Below, in pieces: positions 46,384 through 57,360 of a stretch of 64,000 nucleotides of DNA. The notes below the pieces were generated by a model. That model was given only the letters and a program-made list of their open reading frames with translations. It was not told the origin of the DNA and searched no databases. A program made the position numbers and the translations under genes. The DNA is from Theocolax elegans (taxonomy: Eukaryota; Arthropoda; Insecta; Hymenoptera; Cerocephalidae). The stretch's first letter is position 1, and every line of letters begins with the position of its first letter. The stretch spans positions 48,369,589 to 48,433,588 of the forward strand of contig CM047426.1 in NCBI GenBank assembly GCA_026168455.1, written 5' to 3'.

Positions 46384-47852
46384 TGTGACAAGGCAAGTGT
46401 GTCTGTCATGGTGCAAAGCGAGCACACACATTCCTATCTACCTATTACCCAATATATCTACCTAAACCGTATATTAAACAAGCCTAGCACCGAGCACACA
46501 TATCCCTACGGTCTACTACTACTAGCTACCCATTATGGAAGAGAATCCCCTAAAGCCGAACAAGCTACACCCTAGAACAGAAGCGGAGTCAGCACACACA
46601 GGAGTCGAGGAAACCAGTAGCCAACAAGAGTCTATATACAGGGCGAACAGCACTCGGAGAGCCTGGAGACATCAGCTGAGTACGAAGTCAGCACAGGAGC
46701 ATAGATAGGGCACCGAGGTCCAAAGTACAAAGAAGACGGCTGTTGCAGCAATCAGATCAGCATATCCGTAATAGCCTCAATCCGGAAGGAGCCACCCAGC
46801 AGCAACTAACTCGTACAGGGAGATCAACCTGTAAAGCATAATAATGAGTATGTTTTCAACACTAAGGAGCAGATAGGAGTACACAAGACTGTGTACAGGA
46901 GTAGAGGTGTATAGGAGCCAGGGTTAGAGGTTATGTGAGCATAAACATTGCTCACATATACTAACTAAATAACAAGGCACCTGTCAAGTTACTCCTTACC
47001 GTATAATAGCAGCCGCGCAGTAGACCCGAGGAACAACCTCCGGAGCCGACGTCGTGAAGAGACGCCTCAGCAGTCAAGAAGCCACGAAATAGAGAGAGAT
47101 GGAGATAGCCACATGTACATATATCCGCCGAGCAGCCACGACTCGTTAACCACGGCAGTAAGGTTCGTTGTCCACCTGAAATAAATTCATGGATCGATTA
47201 GCCGATAAATAACAAGGAACGAGGTAATAATTACCAAATAGCAGCCTCGTCGTCGCCAACTCATCGACGTCGTCGTCGTCGTCTCACTCGAACAGCCTAG
47301 CAGAACGCCAACAACAACACCAAGCCGCTCTCGCTGTAAGGCCGCGCTCGCACTGCGCGGAGACGGTCGCGACGCATGCGCGCGGCGCTCTCGCAGGACG
47401 AAGGCAGAGAGCTCGGGAACACGGCGGGTTTTCCGTACGATAAGAGAGTCTGCAGAGTGTGCACCGGGTGCAACCCAGAGAGCGAATTCGCAGTACATGG
47501 TTTGTGCAACGTGCTACCTATACCCGTGTTCCTCTCCTCGTAAAGTGTGTGTGCCGCTATATCCCCTTTTTCGCGTATTCGCACACGTGGCCGGCGTCGC
47601 CATTTTAGTCGATCGAGCGGATATTCGATCGTGTAACAGCTATATCGCCGCGCGTGCAATTCTACCGAGCCAAATTACGAGCCCTAACAACGTTATCATT
47701 AATTAAGCGATAATTGTTAATACCTAGCAGCCGTTAATATATAGCCGCGAACACGACTGGCTACCGTGTACTTAAATTATATCAGTTAATAAATTCTCTT
47801 TTTTTTTATAATTGATATCGATTCTATCACCCGCACCCTGATCCCCAGTGCG
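46384..47852 (+). repeat. Gypsy 3' LTR, about 1.47 kb
   Basis: It starts TGTGACAAGGCAAGTG and includes the CACCCGCACCCTGATCCCC end shared with the 5' remnant. It lacks only the last about 8 bp (GTGTGACA), being fused at 47852 to an inverted LTR copy. Open frames inside (47187-47706) are not gene-like. Confidence 0.85.
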
Positions 47853-48372
47853 ATATCAATTATAAAAAAGAGAATTTATTAACTGATATAATTTAAGTAC
47901 ATTTATTTAGTGTTGAAAACATACTCATTATTATGCTTTACAGGTTGATCTCCCTGTACGAGTTTGTTGCTGCTGGGTGGCTCCTTCCGGATTGAGGCTA
48001 TTACGGATATGCTGAGATGATTGCTGCAACAGCCGTCTTCTTTGTACTATGGACCTCGGTGCCCTATCTATGCTCCTGTGCTGACTTCGTACTCAGCTGA
48101 TGTCTCCAGGCTCTCCGAGTGCTGTTCACCCTGTATGTAGCCTCTTGGTGGCTACTGGTTTCCTCGACTCCTGTGTGTGCTGGCTCCGCTTCTGTTCCAG
48201 GGTGTAGCTTGTTCGGCTTTAGGGGATTATCTTCCATAATGGGTAGCTAGGGATATGTGTTCTCGGTGCTAGGCTTGTTTAATATACGGTTTAGGTAGAT
48301 ATATTGGGTAATAGGTAGATAGGAATGTGCGTGCTCGCTTTGCACCATGACAGGCACACTTGCCTTGTCACA
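47853..48372 (-). repeat. Inverted, internally deleted LTR copy joined tail to tail
   Basis: Reverse complement of the 3' LTR, ending in CTTGTCACA (LTR start) at 48372. About 0.9 kb of the LTR (46865-47760) is missing. It abuts the first LTR without a spacer, so 46384-48372 forms a long LTR palindrome directly next to the Harbinger arm. Confidence 0.85.
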
Positions 48373-48599
48373 ATATATATCTGTGTGTTTTTTCGCGCGT
48401 ATGTAATATACGTTCGAGATTTACTCCGGTTCACTCGAAGATCACCAATCGTATTCCAATACGTAGTAAGAGACTACAAGTTTATTCGATGAGCTGATGA
48501 TGTATTACGATATACTTAAAATCCGATCGATGTATTACCGTAGTGCTATCGATGTTCTATCGATGTCAACTTTGAGCCTCATCAATGCAATCTCCATAC

Positions 48600-49400
48600 C
48601 TTACCGACTGAGAACGATGAATATGTGAACGATGCTTGGCAACGCCGCACTTTCTGCTCTTCGAGACACGAAAGCGTGCCGGCAAGCAGTTGCCGATCTT
48701 CGCAGCATGGACGAAACTAAAGTCTCACAGCTTATTAACAAGGTTCATCAGAGGCCGATTCTTTGGGACAAGACTCAGTCCGAAAACAAAAGGGTCAAAG
48801 ATCACGAGTGGAATAAGGTAGCTGCAGCTTTGAACGTATCAAGTAAGTATGCATCTGATTAAAACGTTACTTTATAGAACATTATAGGTCGCTATTAAAA
48901 GTTAACCTCTCTGTTGTAGTTTTATTTGCACGAAGCATTTAGTTATTATACTTGTTAAACGCGATATAATTTGAGACGAGCAATATTTTGTTTTTAAACC
49001 TAAACTCGCGGTACAGTAAAAGTAATTTTTTTAAATCTAATATAATACTCGTCTTCGTCGTCACGTAACTCGGCGCACGTCTGTTCTGCCGTCTTTTTAC
49101 ATTAATTTTCGGATTCACAGTTAGGTTAGTTATGTTTTTTGTGATTTACCATCGCTGTCAAAGGTAATCATATGAATGGAGGAATCGGAAAAATCTAATA
49201 CGGTTGAATTGCATACTTTCACTTTCTCAGATCTACCATAACCAACGTTTTTCCGCGTTGCGGCTTTTCGTCTTTGTTACATTTTTTATTCAATAAAGAT
49301 ACATTTGCAATTATACTTAAAAATATTCTTTTACAGAGACTACTGCTCAAAATAAGTGGAAAAGTCTTGTGAAGAAATTTTGCCAAGAACATTCTTTCGT
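48600..49400 (+). pseudogene. Stray 5' part of MADF gene in the left arm
   Basis: Plus-strand copy of the partner gene's first exon (ATG about 48632; MLGNAALSALRD..., LINKVHQRPILWDKTQSEN, HEWNKVAAALNVS; donor GTAAGT at 48843) and, after an intron, part of exon 2 (TTAQNKWKSLVKKFCQEHS, 49338-49395). Nothing follows. It is a by-product of the inverted arms and would be cut short. Confidence 0.75.
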
Positions 49401-49689
49401 TCATCATTACATAGATGTGTTTTCATCCTATACTCTCGGTACGGCAAAAATCATATTTTTAATCCTAATGGATTAGTCATCTTCGTCATCGGAAGAAAAA
49501 AATTTAGCTATTAACTAAAATTACTTACTGAAATTAATATTAAATAAAGGTAATAACTAATTTTTTTAATGTGATCTAAAAAAATTTTGCAATAAACTTT
49601 GTTTTAATTATATTAATATTATAATTATACTTATAATTTGCAGGGCAAAACTGTTAATATTAAAGTTGAATTGCATGTGACTATAGAAT

Positions 49690-50937
49690 TTGATTTCAAC
49701 AATAATTTTATTATACTGCAGTCCGCAAGACAATATTAATCGACGGCAGGGATTGTTATTACTATTGCAAGATAATAATGCATCTATTGAGACCATTTTT
49801 CCAAATACTCGCTCTTTCCACACTCATGAATTAAATAAATGTCGTACTGTCAATGGTGAATATAGAATACTGTTTCCAATACTCAAAAGCTACCCGAATA
49901 AATTTAAACAGTACACACGTATGAATGTTTCAACATTTGAATATGTTTTATTTTTGGTTAGTCCTTCCCTCATGAAGAATTGGTGTAATTTACACGTCCA
50001 ACCTATTAGCCCTGAGGAGCGATTAGTTTTGACATTAAGGTAATTCTTTTTTGGACAATATGTCTATGTAGGTAGTAATTATAATTATTGTTTTTTTAAT
50101 ACTATACGATATTATTTTAGATTCTTAGCAACGGGAATGACGTATTTGCACATAGCATTTGCCTTCAAAATGAGAATATCAACAGTTTCCACTATAATAG
50201 CCGAGACGATGAATGCTCTATGGTTAACGCTAGGTCCATTACATATGTCAGTCCCTTCTGTTAAAGATTTTATAAAAATATCAGAAACTTTGGAAAATAA
50301 ATGGGGCATCCCACATTGTCTGGGAGCTATCGATGGAAGACATGTATCGATTAAAAAACCGCCTAAATCTGGGACATTTAATTTTAATTTTAAAGGGTAC
50401 TATTCTGTGGTTCTGCAAGCTGTGGTTGATGCCACTTATAAATATATTTTTATAGATGTCGGTGGCTTTAGTAGCCAACACGACTCTGCAACCTTCAAAT
50501 CCTCTGAATTTTATAAAGCTTTAATGCAGAAAAAATTTAAAATTCCTATTGCTAAGCAAGTGGAAAATTCAAATGTTTATCTTCCCTATTATTTTATAGA
50601 AGACGGGGCGTATCCGCTATTAGAATTTGTAATAAAACCATATCGATACAACAATATGTCCCACAAACAATCCGTATTTAATAAGCAACTATCAAGATCC
50701 CGTGTCGTAGTCGAGAATGCGTTTGCGTACACCAGCCAAAAATGGCGAATATTATACACTAACATTGACAAAAGCCAAGATATAGTAAGTTTAATAATAA
50801 AATGTACGTGCGTTCTACATAATGTTCTTATAGATGTAGAGACTGAATTACGCAGTCCAACTTTAACTGTAAAGCAGACAACCGGAGTTCAACTTTATGA
50901 TTTATTGGTAGCTCCTGTAATGGGCGAAGAGATATGA
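49690..50937 (+). CDS. Harbinger transposase, two exons, intact
   Basis: Exon 1 49690-50039 and exon 2 50121-50937 join in phase across an 81-bp GT-AG intron, giving 388 residues. Exon 2 holds the DDE_Tnp_4-type core: CLGAIDGRHVSIKKP (first Asp), VVLQAVVDATYKYIFIDVGG with SSQHDS (second Asp region), YPLLEFVIKPY and RSRVVVENAFAYTSQKWRIL with the final Glu in VVENAF. Length and motif order fit Harbinger transposases. The enzyme cuts and reinserts the element in the nucleus, usually needing the MADF/Myb-like partner. No stop or frameshift is seen, so it could be active if the partner is supplied elsewhere. Confidence 0.85.
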
Positions 50938-51890
50938 CATGAACTTCTCCTACATTTTAATAAAAATCATACATGTCGTTACTGTCATTAAATATATAAA
51001 TCAAACCGAGTGTTATATTTCATTTTGAATTTTTTCATAAAGCAAATGCATAATATTAAAAAAAGTACTATCATATAAAAAGTTGTGAATCTAATATTAT
51101 AATAAATGCGTACGTACTCTACTAAGAGTAGGATTCTAATTTATTAAATAATATAATAGAATATTCATGGTACTTACCTACATTTGTTTCAAGTATAGTT
51201 ATAGTTTAATAAGAATCGAAAATAAGCTAAGATTATTAAAACATTTTTTTATTTAGTTTTGTTTAACATTCAAAATAAATATTCATAAAAGTATATGAAC
51301 GTTGTAATATTGTTAAATAAATAAATAAGTTTTAAAAACTTATAAATATCGTTTGAAACGACTTAAAACTTGAAATTGTAAGCAAATTTTGCAACTATCG
51401 TCTTATGTCAGAAAATTATTTTTATTTAAATTTACTATTCTTAAAAAATGTTCTCGCAATTCCAATATGTTTTTCGCTATATTAAGTGAACATCAAAAAA
51501 TAAAAAAAAAATTTTATATTAATGAGCACATCTCACAAATTTTTTATTTTCAAACTTTAATTACTCTTACTTTAATCTCTTTAATCTTTTCGCAATTACA
51601 ATGTACTTTTTTTAAATAATTAAACATCAAACAACAAACAAAATATTTTATATTAATCAGGTTAACACACAAATTTTTCAGTGAAACTAGTTGAAGCTAA
51701 AACATTTATTGTATCCTAAACAGCTGTAGAATTTTCAAACTTTAATTAACCTTACTTTAATCTAGAATTTTTAAGTGAACATTAAAAAACAATCATAATT
51801 TATTTTATTTTAGTGAGCTTAACTCACAAATTTTTCAATATTGGAGCTAGTTGAAATTGAAGCATTTACTGTGTCCAAAGCTGCTGCAGA
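50938..51890. other. Spacer between the two convergent Harbinger genes
   Basis: AT-rich, no coding signal. It contains the 3' ends of both genes. AATTTTTCA...AACTTTAATTA...CTTACTTTAATCT words recur at about 51540-51590 and 51730-51770, suggesting small tandem duplications. Confidence 0.45.
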
Positions 51891-51896
51891 ATTTTC

Positions 51897-52560
51897 AAAG
51901 TTTAAAACTTGATTCTCCTTATTATTTTCCAAAGTAAACAATTTTTCAGAGTCTATAGCGTTAACAGTCGTTCTGGTAGGTGTCAAAACAGTACAATCAG
52001 TGGATTATTGCGTTATTGTTGATTGATTTGCTGGAGTACATGGAGTACGTTCATCCATATTACCATGGAATTGATTTCTTGAAAACAATACATTCTGTCT
52101 CGATTTTCAAGCCTCAAGTTATTAGATAAGGGAGTGGTAGTTGCTGGTACTCGCGTTCTTGCAGCAGCGTGGGTGTGGAAATCATAGGTGTTTATTTTTC
52201 GAAAATTATGTTGCCCGTAGCAGTTGCCCGAAACAACTGTAGTATTTTCAAAGTTTAAAGCTTGATTCTCCTTATTATTTTCCAAAATAAACAATTTGTC
52301 AAGCCTACAGCGCTAACAGTTATTCTGGTAGGTGTCAGAACAGTACAAGCAGTGGATTGTTGCGTTATTGTTGATTGATTTGCTGGAACACATGAAGTAT
52401 GTTCATCCATATTTCCATGGAATTGATTTCTTGAATGACAATACATTCTGTCTCGATTTTCAAGCCTTGAGTTATTGAAATCATAGCTGTTTATTTTTTG
52501 AAAATTATGCTGCCCAGGATACTGTAGTGGAACTTGGTTTTCCTTAAATTGGTTACTCCA
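51897..52560. repeat. Tandem duplication of about 355 bp in the MADF gene's 3' part
   Basis: AAAGTTTAAA(A/G)CTTGATTCTC at 51898 and 52250 opens two copies that share the AACAGTN-TTCTGGTAGGTGTC and TGCGTTATTGTTGATTGATT words. The proximal unit contains an extra stretch with TAGTTGCTGGTACTCGCG. It duplicates the last coding exon. Confidence 0.75.
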
Positions 52561-53571
52561 GTTTGGTGTAGAAGTGGGAAAACCTAGAAAAATTTTATTT
52601 GAAGAAGAAAAATTTAATTAGAAAAGATCAATTTTTTAATCTAAATATAAATACCAAAATATAAATACCAATATTACTAAGATTGTGACGTTCAATTTCA
52701 CGTTCCCTAAGAGTTGGTTGATATTTCTTCTCCGTTTTTACCTTCACTAGTGTGTTCAATTGAATGAGTAAAATTTGTTCACAAGACTTTTCCACTTATT
52801 TTGAGTAGTAGTCTCTGTAAAAGAATTTTTTTAAGTATAATTGCAAATGTATCTTTATTGAATAAAAAATGTAACAAAGAAGAAAAGCCGCAACGCGGAA
52901 AAACGTACGTTATGGTAGATCTGAGAAAGTGAAAGTATGCAATTCAACCGTATTAGACTTTTCCGATTCCTCCATTCATATGATTACCTTTGACAGCGAT
53001 GGTAAATCACAAAAAAACATAACTAACCTAACTGTAAATCCGAAAATTAATGTAAAAAGACGGCAGAACAGACGTGCGTCGAGTTACGTGACGACGAAGA
53101 CGACTATTATATTAGATTTAAAAAAATTACTTTTACTCTACCGCGAGTTTAGGTTTAAAAACAAAATATTGCTCGTCTCAAATTATATCGCGTTTAACAA
53201 GTATAATAACTAAATGCTTCGTGCAAATAAAACTACAACAGAGAGGTTAACTTTTAATAGCGACCTATAATGTTCTATAAAGTAACGTTTTAATCAGATG
53301 CATACTTACTTGATACGTTCAAAGCTGCAGCTACCTTATTCCACTCGTGATCTTTGACCCTTTTGTTTTCGGACTGAGTCTTGTCCCAAAGAATCGGCCT
53401 CTGATGAACCTCGTTAGTAAGCTGCGAGACTTCAGTTTCGTCCATGCTGCGAAGATCGGCAACTGCTAGCCGGCACGCTTTCGTGTCTCGAAGAGCAGAA
53501 AGTGTGGCGTTGTCAAGCATCGTTAACATATTCATCATTCTCAGTCGGTAAGGATAGAACATCGATAGCAC
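52255..53571 (-). pseudogene. Harbinger MADF-domain partner protein, frameshifted
   Basis: Exon 1 (53571-53310) encodes the MADF domain: LINxVHQ-like TNEVHQRPILWDKTQ, NKRVKDHEWNKVAAALNVS. Exon 2 (from 52814) reads TTTQNKWKSLVNKF, then stops after a shift. The next frame goes on KVKTEKKYQPTLREREIERH, ending LSNIG at a GT donor (about 52675). A last exon reads GFPTSTPNWSNQF...SRLENRDRMYC to a stop near 52255. MADF proteins bind the element's ends and bring in the transposase. The shift in exon 2 breaks this copy. About 330 residues if whole. Confidence 0.7.
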
Positions 53572-53756
53572 TACGGTAATACATCGATCGGATTTTAAGT
53601 ATATCGTAATACATCGATCGGCTCATCGAATAAACTTGTAGTCTCTTACTGCGCATTGGAATACGATTGGTGATCATCGAGTGAACCGGAGTAAATCTCG
53701 AACGTATATTACATACGCGCGAAAAAACACACAGACATATATATATTTATATATAT

Positions 53757-54180
53757 GTTATATGTATTTGTTTGTGTGTGATTGTGTATATAAGTATATA
53801 CATATGAATACACACACACGCAATTAGACGCAGATAGTTTTTTATGCTGGAAATATGTACATGTATAAATATGTGTGTATATACACACATGTTGCATGTA
53901 TTACAATAAGCTCGCTTTATTATGCATATAATTTTTTCATAAAAAAGGCTGTTAATGGTGTTTTACTTCTGATTATATTAATAAAATACTATATCTAAAT
54001 CTTATTTATGAAATATATCGAGGATAGTAGCCTAGGACGAATCCCCATAACCATTTTGTTCATAACATTCAATAGAGTTATACATGCTTAAGTTAAAAAA
54101 ATCTATGCCTTCTTAGATATTTTATAAAGACAATAATAATTTATTTAAAGCAATATAAAAGTTGCAATTTTGGAATTGTT
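53757..54180 (+). repeat. Inverted-repeat arm outside PLE-B, right
   Basis: Partner of 39470-39855, including a GTGTGATTGTGTATATAAGT microsatellite edge. It ends at GGAATTGTTT, where the left arm has an extra 450 bp. Confidence 0.75.
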
Positions 54181-55431
54181 TGAATACTATATTTTAAATG
54201 CGTCTCAAATAATCTCTCTACAAATACGTTGACGGGGATACTTATATGAGTCGAGTCCGTGAATTGCGGTCGATAAATTAGATCAACTTGACAATCTCGA
54301 TAATTACGCTAGATTATTCGGTACCATTTTAGGGGAAATGCACCTTTTCAATTTTATTTTAAGACACGATACTCATACAGTAAAATGAAGACAGTTTTTC
54401 ATCATTCAACGCTACTTAAACCCGTAAGTATATCAGAAAAGTTGACCCTCTAGTAGTATTTCGATTTATTTAAAACAACATCGTACATTTTAATATCGAT
54501 GGTGTAGTGCAAAATTTTGTACATCTTTTTCATTTATTTTCGAGCTACGATGCTCACTGTGAAAGCACCAAATTGGAACAAAAGACTGATTTCAGAAATG
54601 GTACATATTAAATTAGAAAAAAATGCAATAAATGTGAAAGATGACACAAGGAAACTTAGCCAACATTATAATGGTATAATCAGCAGACTGAAAGAACAAG
54701 TTTGATTGTATGATTGCCTTTTTTTCTTTTTTATAGTATTTAATTCTAGTCATACCAAAAGAATTGTTAATTTTAACAGATAATAATTTTAAATTTATTT
54801 AGTTCAATGTTGGGCTTTTTTTTAATTTTATTTTTTACTATAAATAATATAAATTTATTTTAATTTTATGACGTAATGTAATATTAATTTATTAATTTAT
54901 CTATGAAATATTAATTTATTTATGAAATATTAATTTAAATTAATTTCAGCATTATAATGAATTTAGTCTGATTAAAAAATCGCGCATTTATACAGGTATA
55001 GTTTGAGTCATACTACATATAACTATAGATGTGTATATCAGTTGCTATTAATTTAGTATACCATCTGTAATATAATACTCTAGTCCTCTGATTGCTTTTG
55101 TAAAATTTTTCGTTTATTATTTTTTTGTATTGTCTTAGTTTATTTATTTAATTAAATTATTAATTAATGTTGATTTATAGAGCTGTAATTGAGATGAAGG
55201 TGACACTTTAATAATTCAACTTCTGTGTATATAACTGTGTAATTTCATTGCTTTAAATATCCTTGTTTTCATTATTAGTGCGACAACTCAGTGATACTAC
55301 GATTCAAAATGTTATGTTAAATACAGATTTTAATGACAAGTAGTAAGTAAGATGTTTTAAATCAATAGGCTAAAAAACTAAATAAATAATTATTGTTAAT
55401 CAATCAAATGTATTCGTTTTTATAAATAAAG

Positions 55432-55475
55432 GTATAGCCTGAAGAGGATGACGAAAAGTCATCGAAACGTCGCCA
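55432..55475 (+). ncRNA. Hammerhead ribozyme, PLE type (copy 4)
   Basis: CTGAAGA, stem II GATGAC/GTCATC with loop GAAAA, GAAAC, GTC, on the plus strand. It mirrors copy 1 at 8675-8718. The core is unchanged. Confidence 0.85.
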
Positions 55476-55514
55476 TCTAAATAAAATTGTGTTTTTTTCA
55501 ACATGATCGATTAA

Positions 55515-56028
55515 GGGGATGTCGGAGCTATAGCCTCCATCAAAAGCCGCTCGATCTCTCGGTTTCGAATGGCGCTGTAGTCAGGTGTTGATTTCTACGA
55601 TAAACATATTTAAAACATAAATTATAAGTTTTACTGCTACATAGAGCTGTTGAAAGATACTTTCCCCCCTAGCTATAACTAAAATTAAGGTAATTGTAAT
55701 ATTACTCTTGGCAGTAAATGTTTATTTTTTTAAAGAAATGTGAAATACGTTGCGTGTAGCATTACGGCAGATATAGATTCATTGAATATGAGACGTATTT
55801 CACATTTCTTTAAAAAAATAAACATTTGCTTTCAAGAGTAATATTATAATTACCTTAAGTTTAGTCATAGCTAGGGGGGAAAGTATCTTTCAACAGCTCT
55901 ATGTAGCTGTAAAATTTATAATTTATGTTTTAAGTACGTTTATCGTAGAAATCGACACCTGACTACAGCGCCATTCGAAACCGAGAGATCGAGCGGCTTT
56001 TGATGGAGGCTATAGCTCCAACATCCCC
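55515..56028. mobile_element. TTAA-flanked foldback MITE (piggyBac-like target choice)
   Basis: Ends GGGGATGTCGGAGCTATAGC and its inverse, with TTAA on both sides (55511-55514, 56029-56032). The arms are about 230 bp. The left PLE-B copy (8631-8646) has the empty site with one TTAA. The TTAA duplication is the mark of piggyBac transposases. No protein. The ends are not the usual CC(C/T) start, so the family is uncertain. Confidence 0.8.
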
Positions 56029-56196
56029 TTAAATATCAATTTGAAAGAAAATTCAAATGGTCTATTAGTATTGGTTTCTTTTTTAAACCAATTACTAATC
56101 AATTTTCTGTCGTCTCTAATCACATTTTAAAATCTTCTGGTGCAGGACACATACTTTCCAAATGAATTTGCAGATTGTCATAAGGTTGATCAGGTT

Positions 56197-56820
56197 ATCT
56201 TCTAGCAAAATATTTTCACTTGAAGTTGTAAAACAGATACAAACACATAACAATATACACTTTTGTTAAAGAACCTGTTCTTATTCCTCTCGTAACAATT
56301 AATTCAACCACGAAAATATGCTTCAAAACATGTACAAGCTAGAAAATAGTGAACACGGGATCAAAACAAATTCTTGCAGCTTTGGATACACCACGTGTTA
56401 TTTTAAGGTTAAAGTTCTATTTCTCTATATAATGCTAATTTTTTGGGCAATTACATTACAGAACAGTAGTCATTATATTTGATCACATAATGCTTTGGAT
56501 AATGCAGAAATAGTTATCTTTTTTTAATTTAGCATAAAATGACCAATAACTCGGCAATGTTTGTAATCCTAAATATTACCATTAATAATAGCCATAAATT
56601 ATTGTCTTTAGCATATTTTATTTTCAGTTTATTACTAGGGTTGGAAAATTTTCAGTCATGGATTATTTGGTACTTCATGGTATATTTATCGAGCACGTTG
56701 AAAATTTGATTAAATGCAATTATATCAAAATGCTTGAAAATGTAATTTGAAAGTGTAATTTGGACAATTTTCAATTATAGATGCTTCTTTAAATCCTGAA
56801 ATTGACTTTTGATATCAAAC
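56197..56820. other. Unassigned stretch right of PLE-B
   Basis: AT-rich, no coding signal, no repeat recognised within the window. Confidence 0.4.
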
Positions 56821-56824
56821 AACA

Positions 56825-56895
56825 AAATGGCTCAGTGGTAAAGAGATAAGCCTGCGGATTTAGAAGTCCGAGGTTTGATTCCCGTTCGTGAAAAT
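56825..56895 (+). tRNA. tRNA-like pseudogene or SINE head
   Basis: ATGGCTCAGTGGTAAAGAG is A-box-like. GCGGA / TTTAGAA / GTCCG forms an anticodon-like arm (TAG, Leu-type). GAGGTTTGATTCCC is a B box, followed at once by T-runs that would stop RNA polymerase III. The acceptor stem is poor and the long variable arm of tRNA-Leu is absent, so I take it as a pseudogene or SINE head and not a working tRNA. Confidence 0.5.
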
Positions 56896-57106
56896 TTTTT
56901 TCTTTTTTTTATTTGTTTCGATTTATTTAATTGTTTTGATCAATTTTGTAATTTTTGCGCTTAAAATAACATTTTTAATTTTAATCATATATGAACTATT
57001 GCCGCTATATTGGCGGATGTTGTTTGGCGAGGTTTCGGCGATAGGTTGGCGATTATCGCAGCAACATGTTTGCAATATCTTGGCAATAGTTTCGATTTTT
57101 ACGCGG

Positions 57107-57360
57107 GCAGGTAGAGCGGCATCTTCATGTGTTCCAAGGACAACATAATGTTGTCCCATTGAGCCGAGTTAAAGGCATTGCAGATATTTAGTGAGATTAT
57201 AGCACACATGCACCTAGAATTCCTAGTACCACCAATGACATTGGTGGCTAGCTTATCAGCTCGACTTAAGGCGTCAAAAGTTAAGCGCCTTTTCCGAAAA
57301 CCGAACTGATTGTCAGACAGATCGCCTGCCTGTGCAATGGCTACTTGTAGCCTGGCACAA
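57107..57360 (-). pseudogene. R1-like LINE, N-terminal half of the RT
   Basis: Minus strand: LFERVICARLQ, DNQFGFRKRRLT, DALSRADKLA, then LNICNAFNSAQWDNIML and LEHMKMPLYL. These are the RT fingers and first palm boxes of R1-clade LINEs (QFGFR.. and NAFNSA.W). It stops after PLYL at about 57107, some 35 residues short of where the 7081-5955 fragment begins. Same strand and a complementary part of the same protein suggest one LINE split by the whole 50-kb block, though two unrelated fragments are possible. Confidence 0.8.

Larger units (their letters stand above)
39854..47852 (+). mobile_element. Gypsy-type LTR retrotransposon, decayed and truncated
   Basis: Only the last 40 or so bp of the 5' LTR remain (to 39894, ending GTGTGACA). 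A primer-binding-site-like TTGGCGCCCAACG follows at 39895. Then come gag (41076-43640), an inserted SINE-like segment, protease (44644-44962), RT and the start of RNase H (45077-46216), a polypurine tract (GGTGGGGCGGAG, about 46372-46383) and a 3' LTR starting TGTGACA (46384-47852). Integrase is missing. TCACCCGCACCCTGATCCCC is shared by both LTR ends. The order protease-RT-RNase H is that of Gypsy/Ty3 elements. Confidence 0.85.
48373..53756. mobile_element. Harbinger-type (PIF/Harbinger) transposon with about 1-kb inverted arms
   Basis: 48373-49400 returns inverted at about 52780-53750. The element has the two genes of the superfamily: a DDE transposase on the plus strand and a MADF/Myb-like DNA-binding partner on the minus strand. 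The arms duplicate the partner gene's 5' part, so the left arm holds a stray copy. I could not fix the exact termini or a 3-bp TSD, as the ends run into TA/TG microsatellite. Confidence 0.8.
54181..56196 (+). mobile_element. PLE-B right copy (plus strand)
   Basis: Leader-like segment (54190-54572), GIY-YIG gene end (54573-54705: NWNKRLISEMVHIKLEKN ... RLKEQV), AT-rich 3' region, hammerhead (55432-55475) and post-ribozyme region to 56196. The latter is broken only by the TTAA MITE at 55515-56028. It ends at AAGGTTGATC. It serves as the uninterrupted reference that shows where the left copy was broken (9075/33612) and where the Polinton landed. Confidence 0.85.

Noticed and set aside
46384..47852. 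Genes in the LTR (frames at 47187-47706)
   Set aside because: They lie within a GC-richer part of the LTR, have no motif and overlap each other on both strands.
8132..54572. A 46-kb giant transposon with 350-bp inverted ends (GTGCTTTCACAGTGAGCATC)
   Set aside because: The same segment also occurs at 38610-38985 as the normal leader of the PLE copies, so the ends are PLE sequence and not TIRs of a larger element.
56825..56895. Functional tRNA-Leu gene
   Set aside because: No proper acceptor stem and no long variable arm; treated as a tRNA-like remnant.
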